The notes under the pieces are model-generated. The model did not search any database. It was not told the DNA's origin and saw only the letters and a program-made list of their open reading frames with translations. Position numbers and translations under genes: made by a program. Positions 7,516 to 16,451 of a stretch of DNA of 64,000 bases are shown here, in pieces. Position 1 is the stretch's first letter. Each line of letters starts with the position of its first letter. Source of the DNA: G963662655 sp963666875 (GTDB taxonomy: Bacteria > Cloacimonadota > Cloacimonadia > Cloacimonadales > JAIOQZ01); NCBI GenBank assembly GCA_963666875.2, contig CAXXPU010000004.1, forward strand, positions 25,615 to 89,614. Reading direction: 5' to 3'.

Positions 7516-10500
7516 TTATTGCTGATCACTCACTACGACTTTGTAGAATTTCATGGCTGAGTCCGTAGAGGTTGTTTCGTAGCTCGTGTTTTGTGTTGTT
7601 CCCAGCAGCGTGGTCGCGTCACAAACAAAATCGGGCGTATCGCCGGCATAAACGCGGTACCAGACACCGTTCAGCTCCGGATAACTGTTTCCGTTGTACC
7701 CGCCTTCGGTGACCGCGTTCCACGACAGCGTCGCGGAATCGGTGCGGCTTCCGCCGGATGATTTCCGTGCTGAGACAGCGCGGGATACGTTAAATGACAG
7801 CGTTACACCCGATGTGGCATACGGGGAAATATTATCGACAGAGTAGCCTGCTTCGGTAGTGGACTCGATATTGCCTCCGCTGAACTCGTACACGACCTTG
7901 AATGTCGCCAGATAATCCTCGAGTTCGAGCGTGGCGCTGGAATCGACGAGCGTCGCCGCGTTATACGTATATTCGGCGCTATCGTCCTGGATCGTCGCCA
8001 GAAGCTCCCATTGGTCGCTAACCATACGATACAGCTTGTAATAGGACTCGGGATCGTCGTGTGTGTCCGTTTTCGCTTCGTCCCAACAAACCATGACCTG
8101 ATGCCCCTGATCGTGCGGCATATCTTCGATCGAAGTGATAACCGGCGCTGATAGATCGTTGAATCCCGGGTAATTTCCAGCCGAAATCAACCAGATATCC
8201 TCGGTTCCGTTTTCCGATTCGCCATAAAAATCCCAACCAGCGTCCGTGTAGGTGGTCATTGTCTTCATCTCGGCAGTAGATAATCCTGTTCCTGCGGGAC
8301 TTGTGCTCTGCCCGGATGTCCCGGTATCCCAGAAACAGCCGACAACAGCATACTCTCCCGAGATATCGCCGATCAATCCACCCACAGGCGTCGTATCGGT
8401 CGTCACCGCACCTGTGCTGTAGCAGTACTGAACATCCGTGTCCTCCATGTCTCCGACCAATCCGCCACAATAATTACACGCTTCGACAGATCCGTGTGCA
8501 TAGCTATTACGAATCACACAGTCCTGTGAGGTAATTCCCACCAGACCACCGCAGTTTTTCCCAGTACTTGCATAGGAGCTTATGTCAACCGATGAACCGC
8601 ACCGCTCGACCGTCGTCTCACGCATTCTTCCCACAATTCCGCCACCGCCGTTGTTCGTGCTAATGGTTCCGGACGATGTGCAGTTCACGATCGTGGCGTC
8701 GTTACAGGAAGCGACGACAGCACCTGTCCGGTACTTGCCGGTTATATTGCAATTCAGCACATTGAGGTTCGAAATCGTACCGCCGGTAACCTGACCGAAC
8801 AGCCCATTTTCGTTCGTCGAATCCCGATGTATGAATAGCCCGTCAATGCTGAATCCCTGACCGTCATATTCACCGGAAAACGCTGTACTGGTGTTTCCGA
8901 CGGGGCTGAAGCCCTTTCCGTTGTCCCAGTTCTCCGTATCGCCGGCGTCGATGTCGGCGATCTGCCGGAAGCACTTATCCCACTCGGAAGGGGACCTGCT
9001 CATCCACTGCAATTCGGCAGGCAAGCCGATCAGGTATGGGTCTTCCGTGGTTCCGCTACCCTGAACGACACACATCGATTGCCCATCGCCATCCTGCCAG
9101 GAAAGATACGGGTAACCATCGCTGTACTCGTTGTATATATCCATATCCCAGTAGTCATCTGAGCCGTTATCCGATTCGGACACAAAGTCCCAGCCGGCAT
9201 CGATATAGGTTGAAAGCGTCTTCATTTCGGCGGTGGTAAGCCCGACACCGCCTTCGCTGGTCGTTCGACCCGATGTCTCCATATCCCAGAAACAGGTTGG
9301 TAGAGACCTGCCCGTGTCGTTACTTCCCAAAAAGCCACCTTTTGTACCGCTGCTGGTGACTCGACCAATAGAGTAGCAATTCTTGAATGTGCGATCGTAT
9401 ATGGTGTTTAGCCACCACGACGCAAAGCCGCCTGCAGACCAATCGCCATGGACCGTGGCATGATTGTAGCTATCAGATATGGAAGAATTACTGACCTTAC
9501 CAACGACACCACCCACCACACCAAATCCATCCGCGTGTCCGGAAGCGTAGCAACGATCCATTGTGGATGAATGAAAGTCCCCAGCGATGATACCGACATC
9601 ATAGTATCCATCGACATCCGCGTCGATTACACCCAGGTTGCGAATATGCGCTCCATTACAGAAAGAAAACAAGCCCAGGCCCCAGGTATCCGCGCTAACC
9701 ATGTGAAGATTCCGGATTGTATGATTACCGCCGTCGTACGTACCGCTAAAAGCACTGCCTGATGAAATCCCGATCCGTGGCAGTCCATTCCCCTGATACC
9801 AGTTCGCCGTATCGGTGGCATCGATATCGGCAGTTTGCCGATAGACTTTCGACCACATATTGTTGTTCACGGATATCCACCACAGATCTGAAAGCTGTTC
9901 TATGAGGTATGGACTCGAACTCGTACCCGAACCCGAAGGCCCGGCAAAATAAGGTTCGCCTGTTTCCCAGCTTAGAACGAGGTATCCGCCGTTGCAGGAG
10001 CCATCCAGATCGATGTCCCACGTATCCGCGGTTCCGTTAATATTTTCCGACACTAAGTCCCAGCCGTGGGAATGATACATGTAGGGAGATTTCATCTCGG
10101 CAGTCGTTTTTCCTTCGCCCCCATGGCTTTCAGACTGCCCGGACGACTCTGTATCCCAAAACGAATCCGTGCAGACCGAAAGATCGTCCGTGGTGCCGAT
10201 CATGCCGCCGTGAGAGTCTCCATTGCATTCAACGCTGCCCGTGCAGTAACAGTGAATCACATCCGTATCCATGATAGAGCCGATCAATCCGCCTGCCTGA
10301 TTGCTTTGCGTCACGTCTCCGGTGGCGTAGCAATCCTGTACCGTACTTCCGTATGTCAGACCGATCAGACCACCGCTACGTGCGCCCGTGCTCGTACCGG
10401 ATACAGTCGCGGTACTGAAGCTATTGGAAAGGGTTCCGCCATAGATAAATCCGACCGAGCCGCCGATACAGTTCTCGCCCGTTGCGGAGCCCATGCTGTA

Positions 10501-12228
10501 GCAGTCGATGACATCCGAGGCTCTCGCATAACCGATTAGACCGCCGACGTAGTCACTCCCGCTGGACGTGACATCGGTATGGCATCGACTGACAGACGAT
10601 GAATCGGTCACCGAGCCCACAAGACCACCTGCGTAGTCACCGACAACGTCCAGTACACCCTGCGCCCAGGAATCGGTAACGGTCGAGCCGGAAAATACCG
10701 AGGCAACCAGTAGTCCCGAATTGGATTGTGCCGTAACGTTGCCTGTAACCGAGCAGCCTGACACCTGACTGCCTTCCCCAATATACCCCGCAAGCCCGCC
10801 CACGCAAGCATAGCCTGTAATATCAACATCGGTCATGTGGAGATTCTCGATCGCGCCTCCGTCTGATATCCGGCCGAATAGCGCCACATCGTAATCGATG
10901 GGGCGGTTGAGGTTCAGCCCGTCGATTGTAAATCCCTGACCGTCGTAGTGGCCCGAAAAAGCGGTTTCAACATTTCCGATCGGGAAGAAACCTTCGCCAT
11001 CGTGCCAGCTACTTGCGGGGGCTGCGTCGATGTCGCAGGTCTGGATGAAATAAGCATCCCAGTCCGATACCGATGCCGAAAGCCATGCGAGGTGCTCGAT
11101 CAATTCGATCCGGTACGGATCCGATTCGATGCCGGATCCCGAGGGGACATAGAGGTACTGCGCATCGCCGTCTTCCCACGCTAGACTGGGATAACGATAA
11201 TAGGCATCGCCGTATATATCCATATCCCAGTAGTCGTTCGTGCCGTTGGTCGTCTCGGATACGAAATCCCAACCAGCGTCGGTGTAGGTCGATAGCGTAT
11301 TCATTTCCGCTCTCGTCAGTCCGATTCCGCCAGCACTGGTTGATTGATAGGAGGATTCCACATTCCAGAAACAAGCGTTATACGACGAGCCCGAACTCTG
11401 TCCGCTCAGCCCCCCCGAATTCGTGCCGCTCGATACCAAACCTGTACTGTAGCACTGGACGAAACTTGTTCCGTAAGTTAATCCGACGATTCCGCCCATT
11501 ATGCTACCCCCAATGATTGCTCCTGTATTATAGCAGCATTGGATGCTTGAATTGCCTGCACACATTCCAGCAATACCACCACATCGTGACGGACTATATA
11601 CTTGCGTCGTATTACAACACCTTTTGATGGATGAAAGCTGCCCCAAGTAGGCGGTGATTCCGGCCACCTTGCTACCGGATGATGTTGCAGAGCCATTGCT
11701 TGAGCAGTTTTGAATCAATGAATCATCACCAGTATGTCCAACAACGGATCCCACACATTCACTTCCCGATACGGTGCCATCGACATAGCAGCCGGAAACG
11801 TAGATATTACTGCCATCACCTGCCAGTGCTCCCACGCACATCGCTCCGGTAATGCTGCAATTTTCGAATCGGATATTTTGTAATTCACAATTTCTCACCT
11901 TGCCGAAGAAGCCGGTGTAATTTCTACTCGGACGATCGATGTACAGCCCGTCGATCGTGTATCCCTGGCCATCGTACGAGCCTGTGAATAGGGTGGATTC
12001 GCTTCCGATCGGGCTGAAACCAGCCCCATCGTTCCAGCCTGCCGTTTCACTTGCGTCGATGTCGCAAATCTGGATGAAATGCGAAGCAGGATGGTTTCCG
12101 CAATCCTGGAGTTCGTTGACGGTGCTGACTTGATAGGGATTTTCTTCCGAGCCGTCTCCTCCGGCAAAGGCAAAAAGGTTCATGATGAATAACAATGCCG
12201 ATAAAACAAGTATAGCGCGATGTAGCAT
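7516..12228 (-). CDS. Giant secreted GLUG-repeat protein, four-block form
   Basis: A 1570-residue paralogue of its neighbours. ATG 12228 (MLHRAILVLSALLF) follows GGGAGGA and starts a signal peptide cut near FAFA/GGDG. Four blocks begin near residues 22, 356, 757 and 1047, with GLUG motifs such as GGLIG and GGIVG inside, and block-end signatures ETSGQSESHGG or ETSGRTTSEGG. The shared Fn3-like C-terminal module starts near residue 1364 (DMPHDQGHQ) and ends VVVSDQQ. The region before it holds a direct-repeat pair. The block number differs from both paralogues (3 and 2), consistent with duplication or loss of whole blocks by recombination. No enzyme motif is visible. Confidence 0.85.
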   Translation of the reverse strand: MLHRAILVLSALLFIMNLFAFAGGDGSEENPYQVSTVNELQDCGNHPASHFIQICDIDASETAGWNDGAGFSPIGSESTLFTGSYDGQGYTIDGLYIDRPSRNYTGFFGKVRNCELQNIRFENCSITGAMCVGALAGDGSNIYVSGCYVDGTVSGSECVGSVVGHTGDDSLIQNCSSNGSATSSGSKVAGITAYLGQLSSIKRCCNTTQVYSPSRCGGIAGMCAGNSSIQCCYNTGAIIGGSIMGGIVGLTYGTSFVQCYSTGLVSSGTNSGGLSGQSSGSSYNACFWNVESSYQSTSAGGIGLTRAEMNTLSTYTDAGWDFVSETTNGTNDYWDMDIYGDAYYRYPSLAWEDGDAQYLYVPSGSGIESDPYRIELIEHLAWLSASVSDWDAYFIQTCDIDAAPASSWHDGEGFFPIGNVETAFSGHYDGQGFTIDGLNLNRPIDYDVALFGRISDGGAIENLHMTDVDITGYACVGGLAGYIGEGSQVSGCSVTGNVTAQSNSGLLVASVFSGSTVTDSWAQGVLDVVGDYAGGLVGSVTDSSSVSRCHTDVTSSGSDYVGGLIGYARASDVIDCYSMGSATGENCIGGSVGFIYGGTLSNSFSTATVSGTSTGARSGGLIGLTYGSTVQDCYATGDVTQSNQAGGLIGSIMDTDVIHCYCTGSVECNGDSHGGMIGTTDDLSVCTDSFWDTESSGQSESHGGEGKTTAEMKSPYMYHSHGWDLVSENINGTADTWDIDLDGSCNGGYLVLSWETGEPYFAGPSGSGTSSSPYLIEQLSDLWWISVNNNMWSKVYRQTADIDATDTANWYQGNGLPRIGISSGSAFSGTYDGGNHTIRNLHMVSADTWGLGLFSFCNGAHIRNLGVIDADVDGYYDVGIIAGDFHSSTMDRCYASGHADGFGVVGGVVGKVSNSSISDSYNHATVHGDWSAGGFASWWLNTIYDRTFKNCYSIGRVTSSGTKGGFLGSNDTGRSLPTCFWDMETSGRTTSEGGVGLTTAEMKTLSTYIDAGWDFVSESDNGSDDYWDMDIYNEYSDGYPYLSWQDGDGQSMCVVQGSGTTEDPYLIGLPAELQWMSRSPSEWDKCFRQIADIDAGDTENWDNGKGFSPVGNTSTAFSGEYDGQGFSIDGLFIHRDSTNENGLFGQVTGGTISNLNVLNCNITGKYRTGAVVASCNDATIVNCTSSGTISTNNGGGGIVGRMRETTVERCGSSVDISSYASTGKNCGGLVGITSQDCVIRNSYAHGSVEACNYCGGLVGDMEDTDVQYCYSTGAVTTDTTPVGGLIGDISGEYAVVGCFWDTGTSGQSTSPAGTGLSTAEMKTMTTYTDAGWDFYGESENGTEDIWLISAGNYPGFNDLSAPVITSIEDMPHDQGHQVMVCWDEAKTDTHDDPESYYKLYRMVSDQWELLATIQDDSAEYTYNAATLVDSSATLELEDYLATFKVVYEFSGGNIESTTEAGYSVDNISPYATSGVTLSFNVSRAVSARKSSGGSRTDSATLSWNAVTEGGYNGNSYPELNGVWYRVYAGDTPDFVCDATTLLGTTQNTSYETTSTDSAMKFYKVVVSDQQ

Positions 12229-12378
12229 ATTTTCCTCCCGAGAATGATTCACTGCATTTTTAGAGGTTCTATCAGCAATGACGATGCCAATATGGAAAGT
12301 GAGTCATAATATGCCGCAGGATAAGGACATGCGCTGATTTCAGAATATCCTCTCACAGTCATAAGAATTATCGAAAGC

Positions 12379-12459
12379 GGAGACTGGTTATGGATATCGC
12401 ATCGTGAACACCCGATAGTAGCGATATCGCAACGATATACGTTCTCGGAGACTGATTAT
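12379..12459. repeat. Short direct repeats between two GLUG genes
   Basis: GGAGACTGGTTAT (12379-12391) recurs as GGAGACTGATTAT (12447-12459), 68 nt apart, and GATATCGCATCG (12393-12404) recurs as GATATCGCAACG (12423-12434). They sit 150-230 nt upstream of the four-block gene. The surrounding 313-nt gap (12229-12541) otherwise holds only the terminator at 12491-12517. They may be binding sites or recombination scars. Confidence 0.4.
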
Positions 12460-12490
12460 CGATTTGTTAGAACAAGACGGTGTTTCTCAA

Positions 12491-12517
12491 AGAAAAAAAC
12501 CCGCCTTGCGACGGGTT
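12491..12517 (-). terminator. Rho-independent terminator of the two-block GLUG gene
   Basis: On the minus strand AACCCG and CGGGTT (plus-strand arms 12512-12517 and 12498-12503) form a GC-rich stem followed directly by seven T residues (plus-strand A-run 12493-12499). It lies 25 nt past the stop of the two-block gene, so that gene is transcribed separately from the downstream pair. Confidence 0.85.
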
Positions 12518-12541
12518 GGTGAAATTGAGAAATTGGATCGA

Positions 12542-15151
12542 CTACGGCTGATCACTCACCACGACATTATAGAAGCGCCTTTCCGCACCTGCCGGATCGA
12601 CATCGATGCTCGTATCCTGCGTCGTCTGAATCAGCGTCGATTCGTTGCATACGAAGTCGGGATGATCACTACTATAAATGCGATACCAGATACCGTTTTC
12701 TTCCGGATAGCTGTTGCCGTTGTAGCCGCCCTCTGTAACCTCGTTCCAGCTTAGCAAGGCAGAATCGGTGCGTGAGCTGTCGAACGCCAGCGTGACGCCG
12801 GAGGCACCATACGGCGCGATGTTATCGACCGAGTAGCCGGAGGCGATATTGGAGCGCAGGTAGCCATATTCGAAGTAGAACAGAATCATGAAGGACGACA
12901 TGTAATCGCCGGGATCGAGCACCGCACTCGAATCGACCAGCGTAGGCGCTACGTACATGTATTCCGGGAAAGCGGATGCGGGAATGGTTTCAATAAAGGT
13001 CCAGTACTCATCACGACTGTGGAGAACCACGGGGCGAAGGTCTTCCCCCTCTCGACTCATGTAATCCATCGGATCGTCAATGAGAAGGACATCGCCGGAG
13101 AGCGATCGCAAATCTTCTTCCAAGCGCCATATCGTGTATAACCTGTTTGGATTGTAGCAAATATCCTGATCGGAGCGTACCCAGCGCAGCTTGAGCTGGT
13201 GTCCCTGATCGCCCAAGACATCGCTTACCTCCGAAATCGCGAATCCCGTATAGGGATTGAACGAAGGATACTCGTTGTCGAGGAGAATCCAGATATCCTC
13301 GGCTCCGTTGATGGATTCACCGATAAAGTCCCAGCCGGCATCGAGGTAAATTGATAGCGTCTGCATATCGGCCGTGTGCAATCCGGTTCCGCAAGCGCTC
13401 GTTGTCTGCCCCGACGTATCGATATCCCAGAAACATCCGGTCACATTGGTGCCGCTGAAACCGGTAAATCCGCCAGTGGTTGAAGTACCCGACACATTAC
13501 CAGTGCTGTAACAATTCGATATTGTTGAATTATTCCTTCCCGTAAAACCTCCGACGTAAGTCGCTCCCTGGGCATATCCATTGCTGTAACAATTAGTTAT
13601 AGTAGATGAGTTGCCGTTGTATCCCAGGAAACCGCCAACATAATGCGGACTATAAACATCGGCATTACTGAAACAGAATCCGACCTGACTGCTAAATTGA
13701 GTTACTCCGGCAAGACCGCCAACATACATTGAACCCGTTACATTCCCCGTACTGGAACAGTTCTCAACGCTCGAGTAGTGATATATCATCCCGGCAATAG
13801 CGCCCACGTTCTCGTTTCCGCTTACATCCGCATCAATGAGGTTCACGCCTTGACAAGTCCCCATGTCCAGCCGTCCAAAAAGAGCCACATAATCGGTGGT
13901 TCTGTCGATAAACAGATTCTCGATTGAATGCCCGTCACCATTGTAATCTCCGTGGAATCCACTATCCCCGGTTCCAATCGGACTGAAACCTTGACCACCA
14001 TTCCAGTTTACGGTATCTTCGGCATCGATATCGGCAGTTTGCAGGAAAGACGCAGACCACTTGTCCCTGTTCGCCGACAACCAGAACAAGTCGAACAAAT
14101 CTTCGATCAGATAGGGTGTTGTTCCCGTCCCATTACCTTCAGGATTGGCGATCGAATTATCATCCCCGTCCTGCCACGCGAGATACGGATAGCCGTTATT
14201 ATATACACCGTCAAAGTCCATGTCCCAGTAGTCATTGACTCCATTCGACCATTCTGAAACGAAGTCCCATTGGTCGCCATGATACATGTAGAAATACTTC
14301 ATCTCGGCGGTCGTCTTACCGGTTCCGACGGGACTCGATCCTTTATTCGATGTTTCGGTATCCCAGAAACAGTAATTGGCGGTATATGTTCCCGAAACAT
14401 TACCGACCAACCCGCCACTGTCTTCATTGCTGCAGTTTACGGCTCCGGTACTGTAACAACACTCGAGTAACGCTTCCGACAGCGTCCCCACCAATCCGCC
14501 GACCCGATCGTTACCGGTCACGCTGCCGCGCGCGAAGCAGTTTTTAATCGTGCAGTTGCTTTCCGTTGCACCGACGAGTCCACCGAAAAAATTGCCATTT
14601 CCCGTCCCACTGACATTCACGGCAGAAAAACAATCGATGATCGTGGACACGCTCATCCGGCCCACGAGCCCACCACCGGCTGAATAGGAGTTGACAGATC
14701 CCGTCGAGCCGCAGGCAGTGACCGTACTGTTGATGAGATATCCAGCCAGAGCAGCCGTACGCCCATCACCGGTAATATTGCAGTTCGTCAACATGACATT
14801 CGATATCACGGCACCGTTGGTATAGCCAAACAACGAGTTGTTGTTAACAGTCGAGCGATCGATATACAAATTGTCGATCGAGTAACCCTGACCGTCGAAC
14901 GTGCCGAGGAATGGAATGGTCGACGTTCCAATGGGATCGAATCCAGCACCTCCATTCCAGGTCTGGGTATCCGTCGCGTCAATATCGTCGATGAGAATGA
15001 AGTGCGATCCCGGAAAAGTTTTAACGACCTGTAACTCGATGAGTGTGCTGACTTGAAAAGGATTCGATGATGATCCGTCTCCGCCGGCAAAAGAATGAAG
15101 AGAAGTACCAGATAGCATAATGATGAGAATCCGGAGAATTACATTTCGCAT
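12542..15151 (-). CDS. Giant secreted GLUG-repeat protein, two-block form
   Basis: An 869-residue exported protein, the shortest of the three paralogues. ATG 15151 (MRNVILRILIIMLSG) is preceded by GGAGGA and begins a signal peptide ending near HSFA. It holds two blocks (from about residues 25 and 330), with GLUG motifs GGLVG and QTADIDAEDT segments and block ends such as DTSGQTTSACG. The common C-terminal module starts near residue 637 (DVLGDQGHQ) and ends VVVSDQP. The last module is closely similar to the other two, including WYRIYSSDHPDF against WYRVYAGDTPDF. It has its own terminator. Confidence 0.85.
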   Translation of the reverse strand: MRNVILRILIIMLSGTSLHSFAGGDGSSSNPFQVSTLIELQVVKTFPGSHFILIDDIDATDTQTWNGGAGFDPIGTSTIPFLGTFDGQGYSIDNLYIDRSTVNNNSLFGYTNGAVISNVMLTNCNITGDGRTAALAGYLINSTVTACGSTGSVNSYSAGGGLVGRMSVSTIIDCFSAVNVSGTGNGNFFGGLVGATESNCTIKNCFARGSVTGNDRVGGLVGTLSEALLECCYSTGAVNCSNEDSGGLVGNVSGTYTANYCFWDTETSNKGSSPVGTGKTTAEMKYFYMYHGDQWDFVSEWSNGVNDYWDMDFDGVYNNGYPYLAWQDGDDNSIANPEGNGTGTTPYLIEDLFDLFWLSANRDKWSASFLQTADIDAEDTVNWNGGQGFSPIGTGDSGFHGDYNGDGHSIENLFIDRTTDYVALFGRLDMGTCQGVNLIDADVSGNENVGAIAGMIYHYSSVENCSSTGNVTGSMYVGGLAGVTQFSSQVGFCFSNADVYSPHYVGGFLGYNGNSSTITNCYSNGYAQGATYVGGFTGRNNSTISNCYSTGNVSGTSTTGGFTGFSGTNVTGCFWDIDTSGQTTSACGTGLHTADMQTLSIYLDAGWDFIGESINGAEDIWILLDNEYPSFNPYTGFAISEVSDVLGDQGHQLKLRWVRSDQDICYNPNRLYTIWRLEEDLRSLSGDVLLIDDPMDYMSREGEDLRPVVLHSRDEYWTFIETIPASAFPEYMYVAPTLVDSSAVLDPGDYMSSFMILFYFEYGYLRSNIASGYSVDNIAPYGASGVTLAFDSSRTDSALLSWNEVTEGGYNGNSYPEENGIWYRIYSSDHPDFVCNESTLIQTTQDTSIDVDPAGAERRFYNVVVSDQP

Positions 15152-15204
15152 ATTTCCTCCAAGTATCACCCCAAGATATAGTTAGTTACTCCCCTTGCCT
15201 TATG

Positions 15205-15387
15205 TCAAGCAGAAAATAAATATAATTTCCAAACGATGTTGATCCACATATACGGCTGATCACTCACTACAATCCTTCCGAAATTCCCGATAGATTCCAT
15301 GGGATTGTCATGTTGTTTTAAGTCCCGCAATGTCGCGTCAAATATGCTCTCGAATCTTCTTTTTTCGTTGACACTGAAAACGCGCAA
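15205..15387 (-). pseudogene. Remnant of a fourth GLUG-protein C-terminal tail
   Basis: A 60-codon minus-strand open frame whose middle reads GNFGRIVVSDQPYM. This matches the terminal KVVVSDQP of the three GLUG proteins, and upstream residues (DATLRDLKQHD) faintly follow their DxSTLLETSQD. The 13-nt string GCTGATCACTCAC (plus strand, 15255-15267) is identical at all four loci. Here the stop codon after the Pro codon is replaced by TAT, so the frame runs on. There is no signal peptide, block or ribosome binding site. It is most simply a decayed 3' end, possibly left by recombination; chance similarity of the upstream part cannot be excluded. Confidence 0.5.
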
Positions 15388-15423
15388 CCGGAAACTTTAC
15401 GGAAAATAATACCGGGAGTTGCC

Positions 15424-16311
15424 ATGCGAAGGCTGTTCCAGCGATATCTGATCACGGATATCTACTTCATCATCTATCTTCTCGCGGTTTCGATACTGCT
15501 TACCGCGTTCCGCAAGGCGGTTACGGGATGGTATATCAACGCGGGGATGTATCTGGCGACATCGGGTATCCTGATCGTCACGCTGCCGTATTGGGAGAAC
15601 AATCCCGGCGGCAATCGCTTCTTCTACCTGCTTCGCACGGCGTATCCGATGTTCCTGATCGTAGTCACTTTCAAGCAGATCGAACAGAACATGTACATCG
15701 TCTTCCCGGAGTACATCGACCCGTGGCTGGAGAATATCGACAAGTGGTTGTTCGGTGGCGTGCTGCCGTCGGATCGGTTCGCCGAGTTGATTCCCTGGCG
15801 GTGGTTTTCGGAGCTGATGGCGCTTTTCTATATGTCTTACTATGCGCAGGTGTTCGGGCTGATCATGCTGTCGTTCTTCAAGCGACGGCACTACCGTCAT
15901 GTGATCGCCAATATCACTTTCGCCTTTTACCTCTGCTATCTGATCTATACGATCATACCCGCGCTTGGTCCCAGCTACGCCTACGGAACGCTTCACAATG
16001 ACCTTTTCGACGGCTACGTGGTCGCGTCCTTCCTGCAAAACGTGGTTTTCATGGGTGATTCCAACGGCGCAGCTTTCCCCAGTTCGCACTGCCTGATCAG
16101 CGTCCTCTGTACGATCATGGCGATACGCTACTTCCCGAAGCTCGGTAAGTGGTATATCTTCTTCAATATCGGCTTGATCCTCTCGACGGTCTATATCAAG
16201 CAGCATTATGTGATCGATTCGATACTGGGCGTTCTGTTAGCGCCGGTATTCTATCTCCTTGCCGAAAAGCTGTATCACTCCTGGAACCACGCTACCGAAA
16301 CGCAACTGTGA
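15424..16311 (+). CDS. PAP2-superfamily membrane protein, Aur1-like
   Basis: A 295-residue integral membrane protein with about six hydrophobic segments. PAP2 phosphatase/phosphotransferase motifs are visible: a PALGPSYAYG segment where the family has its first motif, GAAFPSSH for motif 2, and STVYIKQHYVIDSILG for motif 3, supplying the two active-site His and the Asp. This arrangement, with motif 1 of the P-x-GP type, resembles the PAP2_3/Aur1 branch that makes inositol phosphorylceramide or acts on other lipid phosphates. The start is ATG 15424 after GGGAG. It stands alone between the GLUG locus and lon. The substrate is unknown; undecaprenyl or phosphatidyl-phosphate dephosphorylation is an alternative. 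Confidence 0.82.
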   Translation: MRRLFQRYLITDIYFIIYLLAVSILLTAFRKAVTGWYINAGMYLATSGILIVTLPYWENNPGGNRFFYLLRTAYPMFLIVVTFKQIEQNMYIVFPEYIDPWLENIDKWLFGGVLPSDRFAELIPWRWFSELMALFYMSYYAQVFGLIMLSFFKRRHYRHVIANITFAFYLCYLIYTIIPALGPSYAYGTLHNDLFDGYVVASFLQNVVFMGDSNGAAFPSSHCLISVLCTIMAIRYFPKLGKWYIFFNIGLILSTVYIKQHYVIDSILGVLLAPVFYLLAEKLYHSWNHATETQL

Positions 16312-16384
16312 CGGAGCGTTCCTCCAATTACTCACGATCCATTGATCATTATCCATTATCCACTGACTTTTTCGCTTGCTTTTT

Positions 16385-16413
16385 TTGGACGGTTCGGCGA
16401 AATGGAGTAGAAT
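16385..16413 (+). promoter_or_regulatory. Sigma-70-type promoter of lon
   Basis: TTGGAC (16385-16390) and TAGAAT (16408-16413) are spaced by 17 nt, 39 nt ahead of the lon start. Just downstream ATGTC (16412-16416) and GACAT (16426-16430) form a short inverted repeat that would overlap the transcription start and could be an operator. Confidence 0.5.
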
Positions 16414-16451
16414 GTCTAAAAGTATGACATAATAGATATTGGAGTACGAGC

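Noticed and set aside
15203..15208. Minus-strand TTGACA upstream of the two-block GLUG gene
   Set aside because: The nearest -10-like TATATC is 22 nt away, too far for a standard promoter, so it was not listed.
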